In this document: piece after piece, positions 1 to 6,474 of the stretch
How positions within the stretch are numbered: position 1 is the stretch's first letter
How the letters are laid out: the number at the start of each line of letters is the position of its first letter
Program-made: the position numbers and the translations under genes
The notes under the pieces: model-generated
Database searches by the model: none
Seen by the model: only the letters and a program-made list of their open reading frames with translations
What the model was told of the DNA's origin: nothing
Source of the DNA: SFLA01 sp964485815
GTDB taxonomy: Bacteria; Bacillota; Clostridia; Oscillospirales; CAG-382
Length of the DNA: 6,897 nucleotides
NCBI GenBank assembly: GCA_964485815.1
Contig: CAZAJX010000056.1
Location: 1-6,897 of the forward strand
Direction of reading: 5' to 3'

Positions 1-384
1 GGCGATATTTCAGCTATAATGCGTCTTATGGATACCTGCGGGGACAGTATGCGCGTTTACTCCGGTAACGATGATCAGGCGCTTCCCCTTATCGCCTGCG
101 GTGCTATCGGTGTTATTTCTACCGTGGGTAACGTTATTCCTCAGGAATTTTCCACTCTCATCCGTACAGCTCTTAACGGCAATTTTGCTTCCGCAAACAT
201 TCTTCGCCGCAAGTATGCTGCGCTTATGGACGCTATGTTCTCCACAGTAAACCCCATTCCCGTAAAGGCGGCTTGCTCTTCTCTGGGACTTTGCTCTCCC
301 GAGATCCGCTTGCCTCTGGTTGCTATGGAAGGTGAGGAACTGGAAAAGCTTCATAGCGTTATGAAGGGTGTTAACCTGCTTTAA
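1..384 (+). CDS. dapA: 4-hydroxy-tetrahydrodipicolinate synthase, C-terminal part (left edge cut)
   Basis: This is the last 127 codons of DapA, read in frame from base 1 to the TAA at 382-384. DapA condenses pyruvate with aspartate semialdehyde in the cytoplasm, the first committed step of diaminopimelate and lysine synthesis. The visible part begins at the end of the (beta/alpha)8 barrel. YSGNDDQALPL (residues 20-30) corresponds to the family's SGDD segment, GAIGVIST (34-41) to the pyruvate-contacting GVISV strand, and NPIPVKAA (84-91) is the conserved motif of the C-terminal helical domain; the protein ends in a hydrophobic ..GVNLL. The Schiff-base lysine and the lysine feedback site lie in the missing N-terminal half (about 165 residues), so activity and regulation cannot be judged. 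It is followed 30 bases later by dapB, the next enzyme of the pathway, which supports the call over other members of the N-acetylneuraminate lyase family. Confidence 0.93.
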   Translation, partial: GDISAIMRLMDTCGDSMRVYSGNDDQALPLIACGAIGVISTVGNVIPQEFSTLIRTALNGNFASANILRRKYAALMDAMFSTVNPIPVKAACSSLGLCSPEIRLPLVAMEGEELEKLHSVMKGVNLL

Positions 385-401
385 TTTGTTTTTTACATAT
401 C

Positions 402-409
402 GGAGAAAG
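402..409 (+). promoter_or_regulatory. Ribosome binding site of dapB
   Basis: GGAGAAAG lies 5 bases before the ATG at 415 in the 30-base dapA-dapB gap. It is a clear Shine-Dalgarno match and fixes the dapB start. The rest of the gap is T-rich and holds no other recognisable signal. Confidence 0.75.
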
Positions 410-414
410 TATAA

Positions 415-1170
415 ATGTCTGGAATTATAATAAATGGCTGCGGCGGCAGAATGGGAAAAGCAATAGCCGCTCAATGTGCCGAAAAAGGTATAAAGATTCT
501 TTGCGGTGTCGATATTTATCCCGTTTCCGCGGATTTTCCCGTATACACCGCCCTTAAAGATATTCCCAACCCCTGCGGCGTGGTAATAGATTTTACCACC
601 GCTTCCGCTTTGGAGGACGTGCTGGAATTCGGCGTTAAGAATAATATTCCTCTCGTTCTTGCTACCACGGGCTATTCCAAGGAGCAGAGAGAGCTTATCG
701 CAAAAGCTTCAAAGGATATTCCCATATTCAATTCGGGAAATATGTCCGTAGGCGTTTCCGTAACAGCCCGCGTGGCGGCGGATATCGCTTTTAGTATGGG
801 CGAGGATTTTGATATAGAGATAATCGAAACCCACCACTCCGCAAAGCTGGACGCTCCCTCGGGAACGGCGCTTATGCTGGCGGACGAGATACAAAACGCT
901 ATCGGCGAGCGTGAATACGTTTTTGAACGCACTTCCCGCCGTATGGCTCGTCCCAAAAAGGAGATCGGTATTCATTCCGTGCGCGGCGGCGGTGTTATCG
1001 GTGAGCATACCGTAATGATCATCGGTCAGCACGAAACCATCTCTCTTACCCACCGTGCTCACGATAGAGGCTTGTTTGCTTACGGTGCTTTACGTGCCGC
1101 AGAATTTATAGCCGAAAAGGAAAACGGCTTTTACAATATGAAGGACCTTGTTTCCACAGAGGAGAAATAA
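415..1170 (+). CDS. dapB: 4-hydroxy-tetrahydrodipicolinate reductase
   Basis: DapB reduces the DapA product with NAD(P)H to tetrahydrodipicolinate in the cytoplasm. The 251-residue length is normal for Firmicutes and slightly shorter than the 273 residues of E. coli. The N-terminal Rossmann domain shows the dinucleotide loop GCGGRMG (residues 8-14), an acidic residue after the second strand (D33 in CGVDIYP) that in the family favours NADH use at least in part, DFTTASA (59-65) and ATTGYS (83-88). The catalytic signature ETHHSAKLDAPSGTA is at 138-152, with the catalytic histidine pair 140-141 and Lys144. The tetramerisation/substrate domain continues with HSVRGGGVIGEH (187-198), and the polypeptide returns to the Rossmann fold with HRAHDRGLFAYGAL (213-226). 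All key residues are present, so it should be active. The start has a good ribosome binding site. The gene lies directly after dapA and 3 bases before the aconitase gene. Confidence 0.97.
   Translation: MSGIIINGCGGRMGKAIAAQCAEKGIKILCGVDIYPVSADFPVYTALKDIPNPCGVVIDFTTASALEDVLEFGVKNNIPLVLATTGYSKEQRELIAKASKDIPIFNSGNMSVGVSVTARVAADIAFSMGEDFDIEIIETHHSAKLDAPSGTALMLADEIQNAIGEREYVFERTSRRMARPKKEIGIHSVRGGGVIGEHTVMIIGQHETISLTHRAHDRGLFAYGALRAAEFIAEKENGFYNMKDLVSTEEK
1158..1164 (+). promoter_or_regulatory. Ribosome binding site of aconitase gene, inside the end of dapB
   Basis: AGAGGAG lies 9 bases before the ATG at 1174 and is embedded in the last codons of dapB. With only 3 bases between the dapB stop and the next start, this suggests that translation of the two genes is coupled. 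Confidence 0.7.
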
Positions 1171-1173
1171 AAA

Positions 1174-3087
1174 ATGGCGCTTACTCTTGCACAAAAACTG
1201 CTCAATTCCCACATAGTTTCCGGTACTCCCGCCGTAGGAAACGAAGTGGCTCTCAGAATAGATCAGACACTCACTCAGGATGCTACCGGCACAATGGCGT
1301 ATCTTGAATATGAGGCGATGAATTCCGGCCGTGTAAAGACCGAGCTTTCCGTCGCTTATATCGACCATAACACCCTGCAATCCGGCTTTGAGAATGCGGA
1401 TGACCACCGCTATATTCAGTCCTGCGCGGCAAAATACGGCTTGTATTTTTCCCGTCCCGGTAACGGAATTTGCCATCAGGTGCATCTTGAACGCTTCGGT
1501 GTTCCCGGAAAGACTCTTATCGGGTCGGATAGCCATACCCCAACGGGCGGCGGTATCGGTATGCTTGCCTTCGGCGCAGGCGGACTTGACGTTGCCGTGG
1601 CTATGGGCGGCGGTGAATACCGTATTCCTTATCCCAAGATAGTAGGTGTGCACCTTACCGGCTCTCTTCCCGCTTGGGTAGGAGCAAAGGATATTATCCT
1701 TCATCTGCTTTCCCGTCTTACCGTAAAAGGCGGCGTAGGCAAGATATTCGAATATTTCGGTTCGGGCGTTGCAACCCTTTCCGTGCCCGAGCGTGCTACC
1801 GTTACCAATATGGGCGCAGAGCTTGGCGCAACCACCAGCATTTTCCCTTCCGATGAAAATACACACGCTTTTCTTAAGGCTCAGGGCAGAGAAGAGGCAT
1901 ATACTCCGCTCTGTGCAGACGAAGGCGCGCAGTACGATGAGATCGTGGAAGTAGACCTTTCCTCTCTCGTTCCTCTCGCCGCTTGTCCTCACAGTCCCGA
2001 TAACGTGGTTCCCGTTTCAGAGCTTGGTCATATCAAGGTCGATCAGGTCTGCATCGGCTCCTGCACCAACTCTTCCTTTGCAGATATTTCTCTTGCGGCG
2101 GCAGTTTTAAAGGGCAAGACCGTAGCAGAAAACGTTTCTCTGGCAGTTTCTCCCGGTTCCCGCCAGGTGCTGTCTATGGCAGTTGCTTCCGGCGCGATGG
2201 GTGATATTCTCGGCGCAGGTGCAAGACTTCTTGAATCCGCTTGCGGTCCTTGTATCGGTATGGGTCAATCTCCCTGCTCCGGCGGTGTTTCTCTCCGTAC
2301 CTTCAACCGCAACTTCTGCGGCAGAAGCGGCACTGCAGACGGACAGGTCTACCTTGTATCTCCCGCAGTTGCGGCGGCTTCCGCAGTTACGGGATATATT
2401 ACCGATCCCAGAACTCTGGGTGATATGCCCGAGATCAAAATGCCCGAAACCTTCAGCATAAACGATAATATGATCATTCCTCCGTATTCTGCCGAGGACA
2501 GCGAAAAGGTAGAGATACTCCGCGGTCCCAACATAAAGCCCGTTCCCGTAGGCAAGCCTACCCACGGTGCAATAAACGGCGAATGTATACTTAAAGTCGG
2601 GGATAATATTACTACCGACCATATTATGCCTGCAGGCGCAAAGATACTTCCTTACCGTTCCAATATACCTTATCTTTCCAAGTTCTGCTTCGCCGCTTGC
2701 GATGAGTCCTTCTCTTCCCGCGCAGCAGAAAAGAACGGCGGTATTATCGTTGCAGGTGCAAACTACGGTCAGGGCTCTTCCCGTGAGCACGCGGCTCTGG
2801 TTCCTCTTTATCTGGGCGTAAAGGCTGTGGTTGCCGGTTCCTTTGCAAGAATTCACCTTGCAAACCTTATTAACGCAGGTATAGTACCCCTCACCTTTGA
2901 AAATCCTGAGGATTATAACCTTGTTTCTCTCGGCGATGATTGCACGATACATCTTTCCGAGGATATGAATTCCGCTTCCCTTACCGTGGGCGGCAAGACC
3001 GTACCTTTGGCTGTGTCCTTCTCCGACCGTCAGAAAGACCTTCTTAAAGCGGGCGGATTACTCCCTTATACAGGAGGAAACAAATGA
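1174..3087 (+). CDS. acn: Aconitate hydratase, short monomeric form
   Basis: This enzyme isomerises citrate to isocitrate through a [4Fe-4S] cluster. The 637-residue protein is well below AcnA (about 890) and AcnB (about 865) and matches the compact bacterial form often labelled Aquifex type. The LeuC-like part (about 1-420) shows SDSHTPTGGGIGM (118-130), the cluster cysteine in GSCTNSS (Cys297), the other two in ACGPCIG (Cys357 and Cys360), and FNRNFCGRSG (377-386). After a linker, the LeuD-like swivel domain (about 465-637) has GDNITTDHIMPAG (476-488), the substrate-binding loop YGQGSSREHAAL (531-542, with Ser535/Ser536 and Arg537) and a FARIHLANLINAGI segment (557-570). All three cluster ligands are present. 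Isopropylmalate isomerase or homoaconitase is the alternative, but those are usually two subunits in bacteria, and the coupled isocitrate dehydrogenase gene directly downstream argues for aconitase. Its TGA overlaps that gene's ATG. Confidence 0.94.
   Translation: MALTLAQKLLNSHIVSGTPAVGNEVALRIDQTLTQDATGTMAYLEYEAMNSGRVKTELSVAYIDHNTLQSGFENADDHRYIQSCAAKYGLYFSRPGNGICHQVHLERFGVPGKTLIGSDSHTPTGGGIGMLAFGAGGLDVAVAMGGGEYRIPYPKIVGVHLTGSLPAWVGAKDIILHLLSRLTVKGGVGKIFEYFGSGVATLSVPERATVTNMGAELGATTSIFPSDENTHAFLKAQGREEAYTPLCADEGAQYDEIVEVDLSSLVPLAACPHSPDNVVPVSELGHIKVDQVCIGSCTNSSFADISLAAAVLKGKTVAENVSLAVSPGSRQVLSMAVASGAMGDILGAGARLLESACGPCIGMGQSPCSGGVSLRTFNRNFCGRSGTADGQVYLVSPAVAAASAVTGYITDPRTLGDMPEIKMPETFSINDNMIIPPYSAEDSEKVEILRGPNIKPVPVGKPTHGAINGECILKVGDNITTDHIMPAGAKILPYRSNIPYLSKFCFAACDESFSSRAAEKNGGIIVAGANYGQGSSREHAALVPLYLGVKAVVAGSFARIHLANLINAGIVPLTFENPEDYNLVSLGDDCTIHLSEDMNSASLTVGGKTVPLAVSFSDRQKDLLKAGGLLPYTGGNK
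3072..3077 (+). promoter_or_regulatory. Ribosome binding site of isocitrate dehydrogenase gene
   Basis: AGGAGG is a perfect Shine-Dalgarno core located 6 bases before the ATG at 3084, inside the end of the aconitase gene. It is the strongest site in the window. With the ATGA overlap it implies coupled, high-level translation of the dehydrogenase. Confidence 0.8.
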
Positions 3088-4295
3088 ACAAGATATCTAT
3101 GACCACCCCTCTCGTTGAGATGGATGGCGACGAAATGACTCGCGTAATGTGGGGAATGATAAAAGAACAGCTTATCTGCCCTTACATTGACCTTAAGACC
3201 GAGTATTACGACCTCGGACTCCCTCACAGAGAGGAAACCAAGGATCAGGTCACCGTTGATTCCGCTTTGGCAGCAAAGAAATACGGCGTTGCGGTAAAAT
3301 GCGCTACCATCACTCCCAACGCAGACAGAGTAAAGGAATACAATCTTTCCCGGATGTGGAAGAGCCCCAACGGCACTATCCGCGCTATTATGGACGGAAC
3401 CGTGTTCCGCGCTCCCATTATTGTTAAGGGAATTACTCCTTACGTAAGCAGCTGGAAAAAGCCTATCACTATCGCCCGCCACGCTTACGGCGATATTTAC
3501 AAGGCTTCGGAAACCCTCGTTCCCGCAGGAAGCAAGGCGCAGATATGCGTTACTCTGCCCGACGGAAGCGAAAAGCGTGTGGACCTTCACACCTTCGAGT
3601 GCGACGGTATCGTTCAGGAGGTATATAATCTTGACGATAGCATCCGTGCATTCGCGCACAGCTGTTTTGCTTTTGCTCTGGATACCAAGCAGGACCTTTG
3701 GTTCAGCGCAAAGGATACCATTTCCAAGATTTATGACCGCCGTTTCCGTGATATCTTTAACGAGGTTTACGAAAACGAATATAAAAAAGCGTTTGAGGAA
3801 AACGGCATAACCTATTTCTATACCCTTATAGACGATGCTGTTGCCCGCGTTATCCGTTCCGAGGGCGGATTTATCTGGGCGTGCAAAAACTACGATGGCG
3901 ACGTTATGTCGGATATGATGGCGACAGCCTTCGGCTCTCTGGGACTTATGACCAGCGTTCTCGTTGCGCCTGACGGTTCTTATGAATACGAGGCGGCTCA
4001 CGGCACCGTAACCCGTCATTATTATCAGCACCTTGAGGGCAAGCCCACCTCTACCAATCCTATTGCAACTATTTTCGCTTGGACCGGTGCATTGCGTAAG
4101 AGAGGGGAACTGGATAATATTCCCGATCTTATGACTTTTGCGGATAATCTGGAAAAAGCTTGCATACAAACCGTAGAAGAGGGAATTATGACAAAGGACC
4201 TTATCGGTCTGTCATCTCTTGAAAATAAGAAGGGCGTGAATATGGCAGAGTTTATCTCCGCTATCGCCGCTAATCTTGAAAGGATATATAAATGA
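3084..4295 (+). CDS. icd: Isocitrate dehydrogenase (NADP+), eukaryote-like homodimeric type
   Basis: This enzyme oxidatively decarboxylates isocitrate to 2-oxoglutarate and CO2, making NADPH. The 403-residue protein resembles human IDH1/IDH2 along its length rather than E. coli Icd. The isocitrate site is complete: MWKSPNGTIR (91-100, with Ser94 and Arg100), GTVFR (105-109, Arg109) and RHAYGD (132-137, Arg132, the position of the human IDH1 hotspot). Lys210 in SAKDTI matches the catalytic lysine. LIDD (248-251) and NYDGDVMSD (269-277) supply the metal-binding aspartates. EAAHGTVTRHY (303-313) carries the Arg311-His312 pair that in this family contacts the 2'-phosphate of NADP, so NADP specificity is the best inference. 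The start overlaps the aconitase stop (ATGA), and the TGA at 4293-4295 overlaps the next ATG. Pairing with aconitase fits glutamate-directed synthesis of 2-oxoglutarate; no citrate synthase is in the window. Confidence 0.96.
   Translation: MNKISMTTPLVEMDGDEMTRVMWGMIKEQLICPYIDLKTEYYDLGLPHREETKDQVTVDSALAAKKYGVAVKCATITPNADRVKEYNLSRMWKSPNGTIRAIMDGTVFRAPIIVKGITPYVSSWKKPITIARHAYGDIYKASETLVPAGSKAQICVTLPDGSEKRVDLHTFECDGIVQEVYNLDDSIRAFAHSCFAFALDTKQDLWFSAKDTISKIYDRRFRDIFNEVYENEYKKAFEENGITYFYTLIDDAVARVIRSEGGFIWACKNYDGDVMSDMMATAFGSLGLMTSVLVAPDGSYEYEAAHGTVTRHYYQHLEGKPTSTNPIATIFAWTGALRKRGELDNIPDLMTFADNLEKACIQTVEEGIMTKDLIGLSSLENKKGVNMAEFISAIAANLERIYK
4279..4284 (+). promoter_or_regulatory. Ribosome binding site of the secreted-protein gene
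   Basis: AAAGGA lies 7 bases before the ATG at 4292, within the last codons of the isocitrate dehydrogenase gene. It is moderate in strength and supports the start that overlaps the upstream stop and gives a proper signal peptide. Confidence 0.6.
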
Positions 4296-5092
4296 AAAGA
4301 ATTACGGCTTTCCTCGCAGTACTGATTCTGCTTTTTTCCGTAACTGCATTTGCGGAGGAGGGCGAAGTTTCCTCTCTTCCCGAGGAAACTCCCGTACAAA
4401 CGTTGCTTCGCAACTCTCTTTCCTCCGTCCAGCGGGGCTCTGTACTGCTTATAGGCGGTAATGCGTCTGGGGCGTGGCGTGATTATTCCTTTGATATGTA
4501 CCCTCATTCCGCATATTCTCTCACGGTAGAGAATACCTTGTGCGCAGATTGGGCAGAGAGTATATCCTATATCGGTATGTATTCTCCCAAGGCTGTCATA
4601 TTCTGTCTTGACGGAAATGATATAACCGAAAACGTGTCCGCCTTTGTTCAAGCATTGGCTTCTACGCTTAACGGCGTAAGAATATACTTCGTTTCCGCTT
4701 TGTACGGCAATAACGCGCAGGGTGTGAACGGGGCAGCGTCCCTTTCCTGCGAAGGCTATGTAAATGCCGAATTTGTGGACGTTTACTCCCTTATGCTTAC
4801 GGAGGAAGGAACCGAAAGCACCGATTACATCAACGGTACGGTTACCTCTGCGGGGATGAGATTGATGGGACAAACGGTATTCAACGCCGTTACTACGGAT
4901 ATTCCCGTTTTTGCTCCCACCGTTTCCGCACCCGAGCAGGACACATCCGAGGAAGCTGAGGTACAGCCCGCAAAGCGCTCCTACCGTTGGCTTGTTCCCG
5001 TGGTTATATTGGCTGTGGGACTTATCATCGGTGTAGAACGGGCGCACGCCGTAACGAAAGTGGAAAGAAACAGAAAGGCGATGGGAAAATGA
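4292..5092 (+). CDS. Secreted, C-terminally anchored protein; degenerate SGNH-hydrolase-like domain
   Basis: I do not recognise this 266-residue protein as a named family. Residues 1-21 form a signal peptide: MKR, a hydrophobic core, then a probable cleavage after AFA (19-21). A transmembrane segment at about 233-248 (WLVPVVILAVGLIIGV) is followed by a short basic tail, so the middle region should lie outside the cell, anchored at its C-terminus. Residues 206-228 are a Pro/Glu-rich linker. The region 50-200 follows an SGNH/GDSL-hydrolase pattern: a hydrophobic strand ending in IGGNAS where the family has GDS, a strand then LDGND (106-110) like the block III LGTND, another strand FVSALY (133-138), FVDVY (161-165), and NGTVTSAG (181-188) where the family has DGIHLTPEG. 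On this alignment the catalytic Ser is Asn57, the oxyanion Asn109 is kept, and the Asp/His pair is Asn181/Val184. It would therefore be a non-catalytic fold. This assignment is inference. ATGA overlaps join it to both neighbours. Confidence 0.8.
   Translation: MKRITAFLAVLILLFSVTAFAEEGEVSSLPEETPVQTLLRNSLSSVQRGSVLLIGGNASGAWRDYSFDMYPHSAYSLTVENTLCADWAESISYIGMYSPKAVIFCLDGNDITENVSAFVQALASTLNGVRIYFVSALYGNNAQGVNGAASLSCEGYVNAEFVDVYSLMLTEEGTESTDYINGTVTSAGMRLMGQTVFNAVTTDIPVFAPTVSAPEQDTSEEAEVQPAKRSYRWLVPVVILAVGLIIGVERAHAVTKVERNRKAMGK
5072..5078 (+). promoter_or_regulatory. Ribosome binding site that decides the methyltransferase start
   Basis: AGAAAGG lies 10 bases before the ATG at 5089. It favours this start over an in-frame ATG at 4987, which would add 34 residues of low-complexity, Arg/Gly/Cys-rich sequence lying over the upstream gene's membrane-anchor codons. 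Confidence 0.55.
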
Positions 5093-5640
5093 CCGATCTG
5101 TTGGAACTTCAAAAAAGCTTTTTGCTCCGTCACATCCGTGAAGGGGATACCGTTGCCGATTTCACTATGGGTAACGGACACGATACTCTGTGGTTATCCA
5201 ACACTGTGGGAGAATACGGCAAGGTGTTTGCCTTTGATATTCAACCTCAGGCGGTTGAAAGCACGAAAAATCTTCTTGAAGAAAAAGCGCTGTACCACAA
5301 TTACTCCCTTATACTGGATTCCCATTCCGAATGTGATAAATATATAAATACCCCCATAAAAGCGGGCGTATTTAATCTGGGTTATCTTCCCGGAAGCGAT
5401 AAAAAGATAACCACTCTGCATCAGACCACCCGCATCGCGGTGGAGAAAGCCATAAATATGCTGTCTTCGGACGGAATACTGCTTATCGCGGTCTATCCCG
5501 GACACGACGAAGGCACTGTTGAAGGCAATATGCTGGCAGAGATGCTGGCAGAATATAACAGGCGTAAGTATTGCTGCGCTTGCTTCCGTATACTTAATTC
5601 CCCTATATCACCGTTCTTTTATACGGTAGAAAGCAAATAA
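5089..5640 (+). CDS. mnmM: SAM-dependent methyltransferase, YtqB/MnmM family (tRNA wobble uridine)
   Basis: This 183-residue class I methyltransferase belongs to the family once called putative rRNA methylase (YtqB). Bacillus subtilis YtqB has been reported as MnmM, which methylates 5-aminomethyl-2-thiouridine to the mnm5s2U form at the tRNA wobble position. The SAM-binding motif I is VADFTMGNGHDT (22-33). FAFDIQPQA (48-56) carries the acidic residue that holds the ribose. The family hallmark FNLGYLPGSDKKITT (95-109) is intact, followed by IAVYPGHDEG (133-142) and a C-terminal PFFYTVE strand. The length matches YtqB. The start at 5089 gives an ATGA overlap with the upstream stop and places the first conserved helix correctly. 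An identical function in this organism is inferred from family membership; no link to the metabolic genes is evident beyond the shared operon. Confidence 0.9.
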   Translation: MTDLLELQKSFLLRHIREGDTVADFTMGNGHDTLWLSNTVGEYGKVFAFDIQPQAVESTKNLLEEKALYHNYSLILDSHSECDKYINTPIKAGVFNLGYLPGSDKKITTLHQTTRIAVEKAINMLSSDGILLIAVYPGHDEGTVEGNMLAEMLAEYNRRKYCCACFRILNSPISPFFYTVESK

Positions 5641-5641
5641 A

Positions 5642-6466
5642 ATGAAAAGAATAGTTACAGTTCAGGATATTTCCTGCATCGGCAAGTGCTCCCTCACGGT
5701 TGCACTTCCCATCATTTCCGCCATGGGAGTTGAATGTGCGGTAATTCCTACCGCCGTTTTGTCCACCCACACTATGTTTTCGGGATTCACCTTCCGTGAT
5801 CTTACGGATGACGTTACTCCCATAACCGAGCATTGGAAAAAAGAAGGCTTCGGGTTCGATGCCATCTATACCGGTTATCTTGGCTCCTTCGAGCAGCTCC
5901 GTCTTGTAAGCAAGCTTATAGACGATTTTCCCTCTACGGTGGTCATAGACCCCGTTATGGCGGATAACGGCAAGCTTTACACGGGATTTACCGTAGAATT
6001 TGCCAAGGAAATGGCTCGTCTTTGCGGCAAGGCGGACGTTATCGTTCCCAATATGACAGAAGCATCCTTTATGCTGGGCATAGATTACGTGGGAAGCGGC
6101 TATACCGAAGAATACGTACATAAAGTGCTTAAAGGCTTGTGCGGTCTGGGGCCCAAGTACGCTGTTCTTACCGGCGTCGATTACGGCGACGGAAAGCTTG
6201 GCGTTGCTTGTATGGAAAAAGAAAGCGGAAAGGTGTTTACCTATTTCCGCGACCGTATCGACCGTTCCTATCACGGCACGGGGGATGTATACGCATCCTC
6301 TCTCGTAGGCGCTTTGATGAACGGAAAGACGCTTGAAGAAAGCCTTAAAGTAGCAACCGATTATACCGTGGCTTGTATAGCCCGCACCGCTTCAAATCCC
6401 GATTCGGTGAATTACGGCGTGGAATTCGAAAAAGAGATACCTTATCTTCTTGAACTGCTTAAGTAG
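5642..6466 (+). CDS. pdxY: Pyridoxamine/pyridoxal kinase (PfkB/ribokinase-like fold)
   Basis: This enzyme phosphorylates pyridoxal-type vitamers with ATP in the B6 salvage pathway that ends in pyridoxal 5'-phosphate. It is 274 residues long, close to the usual 280-290. The vitamer-binding N-terminus is DISCIGKCSLTVALPI (9-24), followed by TAVLSTHT (37-44), which matches the family's TxxLSxHT strand, and YTGYLGS (76-82). DPVMADNGKLY (103-113) and VIVPNMTEASFML (133-145) are the kinase core signatures. HGTGDVYASSLVGAL (211-225) forms the anion hole with catalytic base Asp215. All expected catalytic residues are visible. The start lies one base after the upstream TAA; the ribosome binding site is weak (purines GTAGAAAG at 5626-5633). 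Whether the preferred substrate is pyridoxamine or pyridoxal cannot be read from sequence, so pdxK is an acceptable alternative symbol. The product cofactor is needed by diaminopimelate-pathway aminotransferases and decarboxylase. Confidence 0.92.
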   Translation: MKRIVTVQDISCIGKCSLTVALPIISAMGVECAVIPTAVLSTHTMFSGFTFRDLTDDVTPITEHWKKEGFGFDAIYTGYLGSFEQLRLVSKLIDDFPSTVVIDPVMADNGKLYTGFTVEFAKEMARLCGKADVIVPNMTEASFMLGIDYVGSGYTEEYVHKVLKGLCGLGPKYAVLTGVDYGDGKLGVACMEKESGKVFTYFRDRIDRSYHGTGDVYASSLVGALMNGKTLEESLKVATDYTVACIARTASNPDSVNYGVEFEKEIPYLLELLK

Positions 6467-6474
6467 GTTTTGTT

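Noticed and set aside
349..394. Inverted repeat CTTCATA-GCGT-TATGAAG (349-366) near the end of dapA followed by a T-rich run at 385-394, resembling a terminator.
   Set aside because: The 7-base stem is AT-rich, lies inside the dapA coding sequence, and the T run starts about 18 bases after the stem instead of directly next to it. dapB follows with its own ribosome binding site, so read-through is expected.
1090..2952. Two minus-strand open frames of about 300 and 281 codons opposite aconitase.
   Set aside because: Same codon-bias artefact. They have no conserved motifs and no plausible ribosome binding context, and the sense strand encodes a full aconitase.
3066..4169. A 367-codon open frame on the minus strand opposite isocitrate dehydrogenase.
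   Set aside because: It is codon-aligned with the sense gene, has no recognisable family, and exists because the sense gene avoids TTA, CTA and TCA. The sense protein has complete, well-known motifs.
4025..5047. A 340-codon minus-strand open frame opposite the unknown secreted protein, considered as the true gene instead.
   Set aside because: The sense frame has a signal peptide, a membrane anchor, a ribosome binding site and ATGA overlaps at both ends in line with its neighbours. The antisense product is a basic, low-order composition without such features.
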